This document shows, in pieces, positions 55,735 to 63,403 of a DNA stretch of 64,000 bases; the stretch's first letter is position 1, and every line of letters begins with the position of its first letter. The notes under the pieces were generated by a model. That model made no database searches. It saw only the letters and a program-made list of their open reading frames with translations, and was not told the DNA's origin. The stretch lies in NCBI RefSeq assembly GCF_018603905.1, contig NZ_JAHFZZ010000010.1:340510-404509 (forward strand). Direction: 5' to 3'. The position numbers and the translations under genes were made by a program. The DNA is from Nonomuraea sp. NEAU-A123. Lineage in GTDB: Bacteria; Actinomycetota; Actinomycetes; Streptosporangiales; Streptosporangiaceae.

Positions 55735-56195
55735 GGCGTGGCCTCGGTGGTGTGGGACATCACCAAGACATCAGCGCCGGTCTCTATCTCGATCAGGGCG
55801 CGCATGGCCTGATAGATGCCGTCGAACTCCGACAGATGCTCCGGAGCGGGGATCACCACGGTGCTGATGTCGGGGCGGCACAGCGCTTGGAGAAGCTCAC
55901 CAAAAGCCGACGGCCGGTACGGGTGCGGGTGCTCGGTGTAGATGTCGACCAGGTCCAGCCCGGACCGCGCCGCGAACCCGCGCAGGCGCGCGGTGACCTG
56001 CTCGCTGGCGGCGGTGTCCGTGTCTGGTCGAAGCCGCACGTACCCCACCGCCCGGCGTCGTGCTGTGGGTGGGAGGGCCGATCCGGGCAGCGGTCCCGGA
56101 TGCGTGACCGGTGCGGCCCCGACGATGGGGCGGCCCGAGTTCGCAAGGTAGTCCCTGCCGATCACCGGCTCTGGTGCTGCGTGTTGTGTGGTCAC
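55731..56195 (-). CDS. Resolvase-domain-like protein lacking the catalytic serine
   Basis: About 154 residues. The C-terminal 110 match the serine-recombinase N-terminal fold: RRAVGYVRLRPDT in place of YxRVSxxxQ, GLDLVDIYTEHPHPYRPS, FGELLQALCRPDISTVVIP and HLSEF. The position where the nucleophilic Ser normally stands (after YVR) holds Arg/Pro, and there is no DNA-binding C-terminal domain, so it cannot be an ordinary recombinase. GTG 56195 (after AAAGG) is preferred; the frame extends upstream to 56270. It is divergent from the XRE regulator across tandem palindromes. Confidence 0.68.
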   Translation of the reverse strand: MTTQHAAPEPVIGRDYLANSGRPIVGAAPVTHPGPLPGSALPPTARRRAVGYVRLRPDTDTAASEQVTARLRGFAARSGLDLVDIYTEHPHPYRPSAFGELLQALCRPDISTVVIPAPEHLSEFDGIYQAMRALIEIETGADVLVMSHTTEATP

Positions 56196-56274
56196 AGTGT
56201 GCCTTTCGCGCTGGTCGGCTGGGAGGTGCTCCCACAGTGACCAGCCGCCCGCACATGCGGCCATGACCAATAAC

Positions 56275-56312
56275 GCATATGGATATGCGCCCCAGCGAAT
56301 ACCTGGATTCGC
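56275..56312. promoter_or_regulatory. Two tandem palindromes in a divergent promoter region
   Basis: GCATATGGATATGC (56275-56288) is a perfect 6-bp inverted repeat with GG centre; GCGAATACCTGGATTCGC (56295-56312) is a second perfect 6-bp repeat with 6-nt spacer. Both lie in the 176-bp gap between the resolvase-like and XRE genes. They are natural candidates for autoregulation by the XRE protein. Confidence 0.6.
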
Positions 56313-56371
56313 AACGTGAGCGCGTGGTTACATTCGGAGCGAAGGGATCTCCGATGTGGCGGTGAGTCCAG

Positions 56372-57802
56372 ATGACCGACACGCAGGCGCGGCGCTGCCG
56401 CTGCGGGACACGACTAGCGCGCGACAACACCAGCGGCCGGTGCGCGGCATGCACCACGGGCGCGCGTGAGGCGACTGGTACGCCCGCCGGGCCGCCGAGG
56501 GTGCCGCCGGAGTTCTGGACCCATCCTGGTATGCGCTCAGCGCTCGACCAGTGGCACATGGGCAAGGTCATCGCGGCCTATCGCGCCCACCCGCACCACG
56601 GCCGCCCCCTACGACAGGAAACGGTGGCGGCGTGGGTGGGCATCACCCAACCCCAACTGTCCAGGATTGAGAACGGCCCGCCGATAACCAACTTGGGCAG
56701 GCTCACACAGTGGGCGCAACTGCTGCACATCCCGGCTGATCGGTTGTGGTTTCAGGTACCGCAGCAGCGCGCAGCGCCCCCACCAGCGCACACCTCAGCC
56801 CCGGCCGCGGAACCGCCCCCGGTCCCTGTTCCGGTGCCAGAGCGGGCCACCGTCTCGGGGGCGGGCGAGGATGCGGCAGCGGCGGCGGTGGCGGCGTGGC
56901 GGGCGGTGGACGCCCAAATTGGCGGCGCTCACCTGTACGCGACCGTCACCACCTACCTACGCGACCACCTCAGTCCCCGCATGTTCGGCGGTGAGGGGGC
57001 GCAGGTGTTCACTGCGGCCGCAGCACTCACAGAAATGGCCGGGTGGATGGCGCATGACGCAGGAGACGACGACCGCGCCGGGCGGCATTTCGCGCGGGCG
57101 CGAGACCTGTCCGGCGTGGGCGACGACCCCCATTTGAGGGTTCACGTGCTCGCGAGCCTGGCCCACCTCGCGCACCATCGGGCCCAGCCCGATGACGCTA
57201 TCGGCTACGCCGCTCAGGGACAGCGCGAGTTGACGGCGGGGCCGGCTCACCCCGAACTGGCGGCGCGGCTGTGGGCGTTGCAGGCTCGCGGGCACGCCGC
57301 CGCAGGACGATCACGGGAAACGCGCGCACTGTTGGGCCACGCTGAGACCGCCCTGCAGGGCAGCCACAGCGCGGCCCCGTCGCCCTGGGTGTCGCCGTTT
57401 GATGCTGCGTCCCTCGCCGGAGACGCGGCCCGGTGCATGCGGCGGCTCGGCGACCTACTCGCAGCCCAGCGCCACGCCCAGCGAGTTCTGGAGCTGCGGC
57501 CAGCCGGCCGCACCCGCTCCCGCGCGTTCGGGCACCTCACCCTGGCCGGTGTGCTCATCGAACGCGGCGCGTTGGACCAGGCGTGTGCGGTCGCGACCGA
57601 TGTTCTTCATACCACCGGGTCGCTAGGCTCGTATCTGGTGATTCAGCAACTACGCGATCTGCGCGACCAGCTCCACCCGCACCGCGCCACCGCGTGCGCG
57701 CGGGGCTTCCTCGACCACCTGGCCGAGGCGCTGCGGCAGCGTGAATGGCTCTACCAGCTCACCACCGACATCACCCAGCCAAGGACCAGCCCAACCCCAT
57801 GA
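56372..57802 (+). CDS. XRE-type regulator with zinc ribbon and TPR-like C-terminus
   Basis: A 476-residue protein. A small N-terminal zinc ribbon (CRCGTRLARDNTSGRCAAC; Cys pairs near residues 9-11 and 27-30) precedes an XRE helix-turn-helix (about 74-120: RQETVAAWVGITQPQLSRIE). A Pro-rich linker (about 130-165) leads to a helical TPR-like region of about 300 residues (AGRHFARARDLSGVGDDPHL, HHRAQPDDAIGYAAQGQREL). This layout resembles peptide- or ligand-sensing XRE/TPR regulators. Its stop overlaps the NUDIX start, so the two work together. Confidence 0.82.
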   Translation: MTDTQARRCRCGTRLARDNTSGRCAACTTGAREATGTPAGPPRVPPEFWTHPGMRSALDQWHMGKVIAAYRAHPHHGRPLRQETVAAWVGITQPQLSRIENGPPITNLGRLTQWAQLLHIPADRLWFQVPQQRAAPPPAHTSAPAAEPPPVPVPVPERATVSGAGEDAAAAAVAAWRAVDAQIGGAHLYATVTTYLRDHLSPRMFGGEGAQVFTAAAALTEMAGWMAHDAGDDDRAGRHFARARDLSGVGDDPHLRVHVLASLAHLAHHRAQPDDAIGYAAQGQRELTAGPAHPELAARLWALQARGHAAAGRSRETRALLGHAETALQGSHSAAPSPWVSPFDAASLAGDAARCMRRLGDLLAAQRHAQRVLELRPAGRTRSRAFGHLTLAGVLIERGALDQACAVATDVLHTTGSLGSYLVIQQLRDLRDQLHPHRATACARGFLDHLAEALRQREWLYQLTTDITQPRTSPTP

Positions 57803-58332
57803 CCGAGCCCGACACCCGGCCGCTCTATGAACGCGATCCCGCCGCCTACCGCGCGCACCTGACCGAAGGCAACGCCCGCCAGGCCCGCAAGCGCGTGGGG
57901 GTAGACGCCCTCATTTGTGATGATCACGGCCGTGTGCTGCTCGTCGACCCCACCTACAAACCCAATTGGGATCTCCCCGGTGGCATGGCCGAAGCCAACG
58001 AACCACCGCTTGATGCCCTCCGCCGAGAACTGACCGAAGAACTCGGCCTCCACCTCCCCGAGGACATGGCATTGGTGTGTGTGGACTGGGTGCCACCACA
58101 CGGCCCATGGGACGACTCGGTGATGTTCATTTTCAACGCCGGAATCCTCACCCCCGACCAAACCGCCGCGCTACGCCTTGCCGATACCGAGTTGGGCGCC
58201 TTCGAGTTCTGCACCCCCGACCAAGCACAGAAGCGGCTCCGGCCGTACGTGTGGGCACGCCTACAGGCCGCGATCACCGCCGCTGACGCCGGCACCGTCG
58301 CATACCTGCACAACGGCCACCCCGTCAGCTAG
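57799..58332 (+). CDS. NUDIX hydrolase coupled to the XRE regulator
   Basis: A 177-residue NUDIX protein. The box is GGMAEANEPPLDALRRELTE-ELGL with all catalytic positions. Like the NUDIX at 54275 it has LLVDPTYKPNWDLP before and VDWVPPHG after the box, so the two are paralogues. ATG 57799 overlaps the regulator's TGA. The partnership suggests that it makes or destroys a nucleotide-type signal, or cleans a damaged metabolite; that is inference. Confidence 0.88.
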   Translation: MTEPDTRPLYERDPAAYRAHLTEGNARQARKRVGVDALICDDHGRVLLVDPTYKPNWDLPGGMAEANEPPLDALRRELTEELGLHLPEDMALVCVDWVPPHGPWDDSVMFIFNAGILTPDQTAALRLADTELGAFEFCTPDQAQKRLRPYVWARLQAAITAADAGTVAYLHNGHPVS

Positions 58333-58487
58333 CCTGCGCAGCGCGGGGCTCGGGCGTACGCCGCCCTCGTGACAGATGCGATTATTCCTGCTGTGGCTGA
58401 AGATTTTCGGTTGCACTTTATTGGGCATTTGCCGGGATATTTGGCGGCGAGTGAGGAGACAGCGCCACGGCGGCCAGCGCAAGAGGT

Positions 58488-58930
58488 CTACGACGCGGCA
58501 CCCCCATCAGCGAACTGATCAAGCTTGCCGGACTGCGGTGGAAGATCGAAGAGAACAACGCCCAGAGCAAAGACCTGCTCAGCCTGACCCAGTACCAGGT
58601 CCGCAGGTGGACGCCCTGGCACCGGCACGTCACCACCGTCATGCTCGCCCTGGCCTTCCTCGCCGTCACCCAAGCAGCCCTACCACCAGACACCGACAAG
58701 CCATCCGACCAGGGAAAAGACCAGCAGACGCACCTCAAACCACCCTGACCGCCACCCCACCCCGCCTGCTCCGGCCCTCGCTCGCCGAGATCCGCCGCAT
58801 CCTGGCCCGTCTGTTCATCCCCGGACCCGCGCCATCGACCATGTCCTGGCCTGGTCAGCCTTCCGCCGCCTCCACCAGACCCGCTCGCTGATCAACACTA
58901 CCGCCGCCACGGCGACCCAATGCCGGGGCA
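58488..58930 (+). pseudogene. Remnant of an IS701-like transposase
   Basis: Two frames carry C-terminal transposase blocks: ELIKLAGLRWKIEENNAQSK then TQYQVRRWTPWHRHVTTVML (58512-58748), and after a frame change IRRILARLF and HVLAWSAFRRLHQTRS. The rest of the element, including its ends and catalytic N-terminal part, is missing. It marks a past insertion at the start of a decayed segment. Confidence 0.75.
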
Positions 58931-59050
58931 CGATGGCGGAACCCGGCCATGCTGACCCCCCGCAGCCGAACCGACGGGCGCGGGACCGCGACGTCCACCC
59001 ACGCCCGGTCAGGTGACGTCCCGGTCGGCAACACATGGCCAGTCTAGGCA

Positions 59051-59878
59051 TCAGGGGATCACCGGTCGTCGGCGGCCCGTCGCCGTGAAGTCCAGCAGCA
59101 GTTCGCCGACCGTCTCGGGCGCTTCCAGCATGGGCAGGTGCCCGACGCCGGGCAGCAGCTCGACCCGCGCGCCCGGCACCGCGTCGTACCGGTGCGCCGA
59201 CGACGGCTCCCAGCGGGGGTCGGCAGCACCGAAGATCACCAGCACGGGGACGTCGAGGGCGGCCAGACGCTCCGGCACGCTCCGCTCGGCGATGTAGGCG
59301 GTGTTGCGGCGCAGCACCGTCCTCATCACGCGGTAGGTGATGCCCCGTACGTCGGCGACCACGTCGTCCGGGAGGTCCACCGGGCGAGCGGCCGTCGCGC
59401 TGATCCCCTTGCGGATCATCGCATCCGAACGCCTCGGCCACATGAGCGGGCCCAACGGCGGGGCCAGCAGCACCCGAAGGATGAACGGCTGCCGGAGGAG
59501 CGCATCCGGACTCGGGCCGCTGCTGATCAACGTAAGCGAACCGACGAGGTCGGGACGTTGCTCGGCGAGCGCGGTGGCGACGTAGCCGCCGCTGGAGTGC
59601 CCGGCCACGGCGACGTGTCGAAGCCCGAGGTCGTCCAGCAGCGCCGCCACCTGACCCGCCTGCGCGGGCACGTCATACGACGTCGCGGGCGGGGACTGGC
59701 CGCAACCCGGCAGGTCGACCCGAATCACGTGATGGTGGCCGGCCAGCGCCGTGACCACCGGACCCCAGAAACCGCCCGAGGCGCCCGACCCGTGGATGAG
59801 CAACAACGGCGGCGCCTGCCGCGGGCCGTCATGGACCACGTGCATCCCATGCGAGTGCTCAATGTCGTATTCACTCAT
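59051..59878 (-). CDS. Alpha/beta hydrolase
   Basis: A 275-residue cytoplasmic hydrolase with oxyanion motif LLLIHGSGASGG, nucleophile elbow AVAGHSSGGYVA (Ser near residue 98), acid in VIFGAADPRW and catalytic His in LPGVGHLPMLEAP. The triad is intact. Start ATG 59878 is chosen from domain position; ATG 59893 is possible. It stands alone between an IS remnant and an ABC fragment. Substrate unknown. Confidence 0.88.
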   Translation of the reverse strand: MSEYDIEHSHGMHVVHDGPRQAPPLLLIHGSGASGGFWGPVVTALAGHHHVIRVDLPGCGQSPPATSYDVPAQAGQVAALLDDLGLRHVAVAGHSSGGYVATALAEQRPDLVGSLTLISSGPSPDALLRQPFILRVLLAPPLGPLMWPRRSDAMIRKGISATAARPVDLPDDVVADVRGITYRVMRTVLRRNTAYIAERSVPERLAALDVPVLVIFGAADPRWEPSSAHRYDAVPGARVELLPGVGHLPMLEAPETVGELLLDFTATGRRRPVIP

Positions 59879-60005
59879 GCGAAGACTATGCATGGGCGGC
59901 CGGCTGTCAGTCTTGGACAAATGTTCCCGCGGAGTCGAAGACCGGCGGCCGTCGCCATAACGGCTGTACCGAGGTCTCCAAGGCCGGAACACGGGCCTGG
60001 CGGTC

Positions 60006-60314
60006 TCATTCTCGCGCGGCGGGAGCCATGGAGATGTTCCAGAAGTCGGCGTAGCGGCCACCGTGGTCGAGCAGTTCGTCGTGGCTGCCTTCCTCCACGA
60101 TCCGACCGCCGTCCAGAAAGACGATGCGGTCGGCGCGTTGGACGGTCCGCATCCGATGCGCCACCATCACCACCGTCCGGCCCGCCATCAGGCGCTGGAT
60201 GCCCTCGTGGACGGCCGCCTCGTTGACCGGGTCCAGCGCCGAGGTCACCTCGTCCAGCAGCACGATGGGCGCGTTCTTCAGCAGCGCCCGCGCGATCGAG
60301 ACACGCTGGCGCTC
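60006..60314 (-). pseudogene. 3' fragment of an ABC exporter (fused permease-ATPase)
   Basis: The frame encodes ERQRVSIARALLKNAP, Walker B IVLLDEVTSALDP, H-loop MVAHRMRTVQRADRIV and the usual C-terminal tail, but homology stops exactly inside the signature motif: the residues before ERQRV are unrelated (60315-60335). The transmembrane and Walker A parts are absent. A truncated relic. Confidence 0.85.
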
Positions 60315-60416
60315 ACACACGGGCTCGCACACCAACTGCGCAGCATCGAGGGCATCCAGCGGACCATCCAGGGCGAGATCCGTCTCCCCCTGCCACGGCG
60401 ATCAGGGAGCAGCCAA

Positions 60417-61085
60417 GTGAGCGTCAAGCAGCAGGTCATCACCGACGAACAGTGGGGGTACGCCCGCACGATCTGGGACTACCACCAGATGCGTCACGAC
60501 CTGCGCCGCTGTGATGTTGCCATCGGTCTGGGCAGCCACGATCTGGGAGTCGCGAGAGCAGCGGTCGAGCTGTACCGCGCCGGGTGGTTCCCGCTGCTCG
60601 TCTTCTCCGGTGCCACCAGCCCCACCACGGCGGCCCGCTTCCCCCGCGGCGAGGCCGTCCACTTCCGCGAGCACGCGCTGGAACTCGGCGTGCCCGACGA
60701 GGTGATTCTCCTGGAGCCGAACGCGACCAACATCGGTCAGAACATCGGCCTGTCCCGCCAGATGCTGGCCGATGCGGGTATCCAGCCCGGTTCGGTGCTG
60801 CTGATCTCCAAGCCGTACATGGAGCGCCGGGCGTACGCCACCGCGCGGAAGGTGTGGCCCGAGGTCGAGGTGGTGTGCGCCTCCGAGCCGCTGGAGCTGG
60901 ACGACTATGTCAGCTCGATCGGCGATCCGAAGCTGGTCATCGACATGCTCGTCGGCGACCTCCAGCGCGTGATCGAGTACCCCAAGCTCGGCTACGCCGT
61001 GGAGCAGCCCGTCCCAGGAGAGGTCCATGACGCCTACCAGGCTCTTCTCCGCGCCGGATTCGACAGCAGGCTTCTTACGCCCTGA
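60417..61085 (+). CDS. YdcF/DUF218-family protein
   Basis: A 222-residue protein of the ElyC/SanA/YdcF (DUF218) type: DVAIGLGSHDLGVARAAVEL, LLVFSGATSPTT, EAVHFREHALELGVP, EPNATNIGQN (the conserved ENxxxNTxEN-like site), and LLISKPYMERRAYAT. AGGGAG precedes GTG 60417. Members act on wall precursors or unknown nucleotides; this one has no membrane segment. It overlaps the broken WbqC gene by 59 nt, and the two families are probably functional partners here in the past. Confidence 0.82.
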   Translation: MSVKQQVITDEQWGYARTIWDYHQMRHDLRRCDVAIGLGSHDLGVARAAVELYRAGWFPLLVFSGATSPTTAARFPRGEAVHFREHALELGVPDEVILLEPNATNIGQNIGLSRQMLADAGIQPGSVLLISKPYMERRAYATARKVWPEVEVVCASEPLELDDYVSSIGDPKLVIDMLVGDLQRVIEYPKLGYAVEQPVPGEVHDAYQALLRAGFDSRLLTP

Positions 61086-61438
61086 CCTGCCGTACGGCGA
61101 GGTGTTCGCCATCCACCAGCCCAACCTCTTCCTCGGCTCGCGACCCTGGCCAAGCTGTTCACCGCCGACTACTGGATCGTCCTGGACGACGTGCAGTTCG
61201 CCCGCAGGGACTACCAGCACCGCGCGCGCCTCGCCTCGCTCGACGGCTCGCGGCCGCCGCAATGGCTCTCCATCGCCACGCATCTGCCACACGGCCGCTC
61301 CAGGTGCATAGTCATGACGGGAATGAGCGCGAACGTGGCGGTCAGTCGGAGATCCTCGCCGCCTCCGAGCTGGAGGTGGGCTGGCGCAGGGGCCTGATCT
61401 GCGACTACATCGCCGATGCCCTGCTCCTGCTCGGGTGA
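61027..61438 (+). pseudogene. Frameshifted, shortened WbqC-family gene
   Basis: ATG 61027 opens a frame leading to GEVFAIHQPNLF, a WbqC start. At about 61132 a single missing base shifts the frame: the continuation LATLAKLFTADYWIVLDDVQ and FARRDYQHRARLASLDG is in the next frame, and a last part (QSEILAASELEVG...) is in the third. The C-terminal half is missing. WbqC proteins belong to aminosugar/O-antigen-type pathways. Confidence 0.78.
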
Positions 61439-61440
61439 GC

Positions 61441-61602
61441 CTACGTGGTGCTGTCGGCCGCGGTGGCTGCAGGCGGCGCGGTGGTCACCAGCTTCAGGCC
61501 GTAGGCGGTGAGGATCGGGGCGATCGGCTGGAAGTAGGTGGTGCCGCCCGAGGTGCAGTCGCCGGAGCCACCGGAGGTGATCCCCTGGGTCGAGGCGACA
61601 AT
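61441..61602 (-). pseudogene. C-terminal fragment of a secreted trypsin-like (streptogrisin-type) protease
   Basis: Read leftward the frame gives TQGITSGGSGDC then SGGTTYFQPIAPIL and YGLKLVTT, the C-terminal end of actinomycete chymotrypsin-fold proteases. A TGA (61605-61603) stands directly upstream and the catalytic His, Asp and Ser regions are lost. It is a relic convergent with the WbqC remnant. Confidence 0.72.
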
Positions 61603-61757
61603 TCAGCCCGTCGAGGAGCGTGAGCTGTGATCAGCTCCCGCGATGAGCTTTGCTTGAAACGCCCATAGCCATCTTCGGGTAAGCGGCGTTGACTGACGGT
61701 GTCCGGTCACCTGTCTTCGGGCGGGATGCACCGGCGATACCCAGGGCGGAGGCGGTC

Positions 61758-62369
61758 ATGTCCGCCGAGACCGTGATGTGGGTGGCCGTCATCGTCGGGA
61801 TGATGGTGGTGGTGCCGGCTGTCGGCTCATTCTGGCTGCGGAGGCGTCGAGGCCGCCTGCGCAAGCGATTCGGCCCTGAGTACGAACGCACTGTTGCCGC
61901 CGCGGGCAACCGCAGGGCGGCGGAGCGTGAGATGCGAGCCCGTCGAACGCGATCGGGTCCACTCGACATTCAGCCGCTCGATCCCGACTCACGCCGCGGC
62001 TATGCCGACAGGTGGGTCTCGGTCCAGGAGCGTTTCGTGAATGAGCCGAGTCCCGCGGTCAGCGAGGCCGATCTGCTGGTGAGGGCCGTCATGGCCAAGC
62101 GCGGCTATGCCACCGAGGACTTCGCGCAGCAGGTTTCCGATCTGTCGCTGCGACACAGCCGCACCCTGGAGCACTACCGCCAGGCCCATGAGATCAGCGG
62201 GCGCGCCGGGGACGGTTGGGTGTCGATACAGGAACTGCGGCAGGCCATGACGCACTATCACGCCTTGTTCGACGACCTCATCGGCGGCGATCAGCGGACC
62301 CTCCGGGCTCAGGCTGCCGCTCGACCACCCAAGACACTCCCACACGGTGCTGCGGCTCCCCGCCGGTAG
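61758..62369 (+). CDS. Single-span membrane protein of unknown function
   Basis: A 203-residue protein with one N-terminal membrane helix (about 5-26, then RRRRGRLRKRFG as a stop-transfer signal) and a soluble helical domain (VSVQERFVNEPSPAVSEADL, YRQAHEISGR). This is a frequent actinomycete hypothetical-protein pattern. GGAGG precedes ATG 61758; a TTG at 61689 would add 23 residues. Function unknown. Confidence 0.75.
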   Translation: MSAETVMWVAVIVGMMVVVPAVGSFWLRRRRGRLRKRFGPEYERTVAAAGNRRAAEREMRARRTRSGPLDIQPLDPDSRRGYADRWVSVQERFVNEPSPAVSEADLLVRAVMAKRGYATEDFAQQVSDLSLRHSRTLEHYRQAHEISGRAGDGWVSIQELRQAMTHYHALFDDLIGGDQRTLRAQAAARPPKTLPHGAAAPRR

Positions 62370-62463
62370 GCCGCGGAGCGCTCAGGGGGACGCGAGCCGA
62401 GAACACGATCGACGGATCCACCCCGTGGCGGTGTCACGGAAGACTCACGGAGGTGTCAGGCCG

Positions 62464-63057
62464 ATGGCGTTGCCCCGGCAGGAAAACCAAAGCCGCCTTC
62501 TCACTGATGGCGAATCTTCTGCTGTGAGCGCCGAGGAGAGCAGCGCCGACGAAAGCCACAAGGAACGCATCGACCGCGAACTTTCCGAGCTCCTGCAGGG
62601 GCTGAGGGTCATGGTGACCGGGGTGCAGGTGCTCTTCGCCTTTCTGCTGGCGATGCCGTTTCAGAGTGGCTTCGCCAAGGTGGACACCTCGGGCCACTGG
62701 CTGTTCTTCATCGCGTTGACGGGGTCGGCCACCGCCTCGGTCTGTTTCATCACGCCCGCTGTTCAGCACCGGTTGCTGTTCCGTACCGGGCTGAAGGAGA
62801 AGATCGTGCATCGCGCCAACGAGCTGGGGCTCGTCGGCGCCGTATCACTGGCGGTCGCGATCACCGCCGGGGTGGCTTTGGTGGCCGAGGTTGTGCTCGG
62901 CAATTGGCTCGCCATCGTGTTCGGTGCCGCGGCGGCGCTGGCGACCTGCTGGCTGTGGCTCCTGCAGCCGATCATCGACCTGCGCCGCCAGGCAACGGCC
63001 AACCCACCGCAGACAACACACAACGAGGACGGCCGGGCGGCGGTGAGCAGGCCCTGA
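62464..63057 (+). CDS. DUF6328-type four-helix membrane protein
   Basis: A 197-residue protein. RIDRELSELLQGLRVMVTGVQ and FAFLLAMPFQSGFA, then HRLLFRTGLKEKIV, match the actinobacterial DUF6328 pattern with four membrane helices (about 57-75, 85-105, 125-148, 152-172). GGAGG lies 10 nt before ATG 62464; GTG 62524 is an alternative. Role unknown. Confidence 0.78.
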   Translation: MALPRQENQSRLLTDGESSAVSAEESSADESHKERIDRELSELLQGLRVMVTGVQVLFAFLLAMPFQSGFAKVDTSGHWLFFIALTGSATASVCFITPAVQHRLLFRTGLKEKIVHRANELGLVGAVSLAVAITAGVALVAEVVLGNWLAIVFGAAAALATCWLWLLQPIIDLRRQATANPPQTTHNEDGRAAVSRP

Positions 63058-63103
63058 GGTGCTCGGCAAGATACGCCCTTCAACCCCTTTGGTGGGAGAG
63101 TAC

Positions 63104-63316
63104 ATGGACATTGATGTCGCCGAACGTGAACACCTGGCGGTGGATGAACTGAAGGCACGGTTGGCCAGAGCGTTCGCCCGCAGCCATTCGGCTGAACGGG
63201 TACGTTCTGCGGTAGTGGTGGCCCACCACCGTTTCGATGGGCGGCCGATCCGTGACTTCGTTCCGATCTTCGTCGAGCGGATCGCCAAAGAAGACCTGCG
63301 CCGGTCCGCTTCCTAG
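63104..63316 (+). CDS. Small three-helix-bundle protein (DUF3562-like)
   Basis: A 70-residue protein: AVDELKARLARAFARSHSAE, then VVVAHHRFDGRPIRDFVPIF and VERIAKEDL. This is the pattern of small actinobacterial three-helix-bundle dimerisation proteins. GGGAGAG precedes ATG 63104. It lies 46 nt after the DUF6328 gene, so both may share a transcript. Role unknown. Confidence 0.75.
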   Translation: MDIDVAEREHLAVDELKARLARAFARSHSAERVRSAVVVAHHRFDGRPIRDFVPIFVERIAKEDLRRSAS

Positions 63317-63403
63317 CGCTGATGTCTCTGCACGCCAGAGGAAGGCCGGCTGGCCGGGCACTTCCAGTCAATGTCTCCCTCTGGGATGCGGATACGGGCG
63401 TTG

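Noticed and set aside
55731..56195. Active site-specific recombinase of an integrative element
   Set aside because: The nucleophilic Ser and the DNA-binding domain are missing.
58376..58891. A 171-codon plus-strand frame after the second NUDIX gene
   Set aside because: Its product is low-complexity Arg/Pro/His; the transposase blocks are in the other frames, so this is not a gene.
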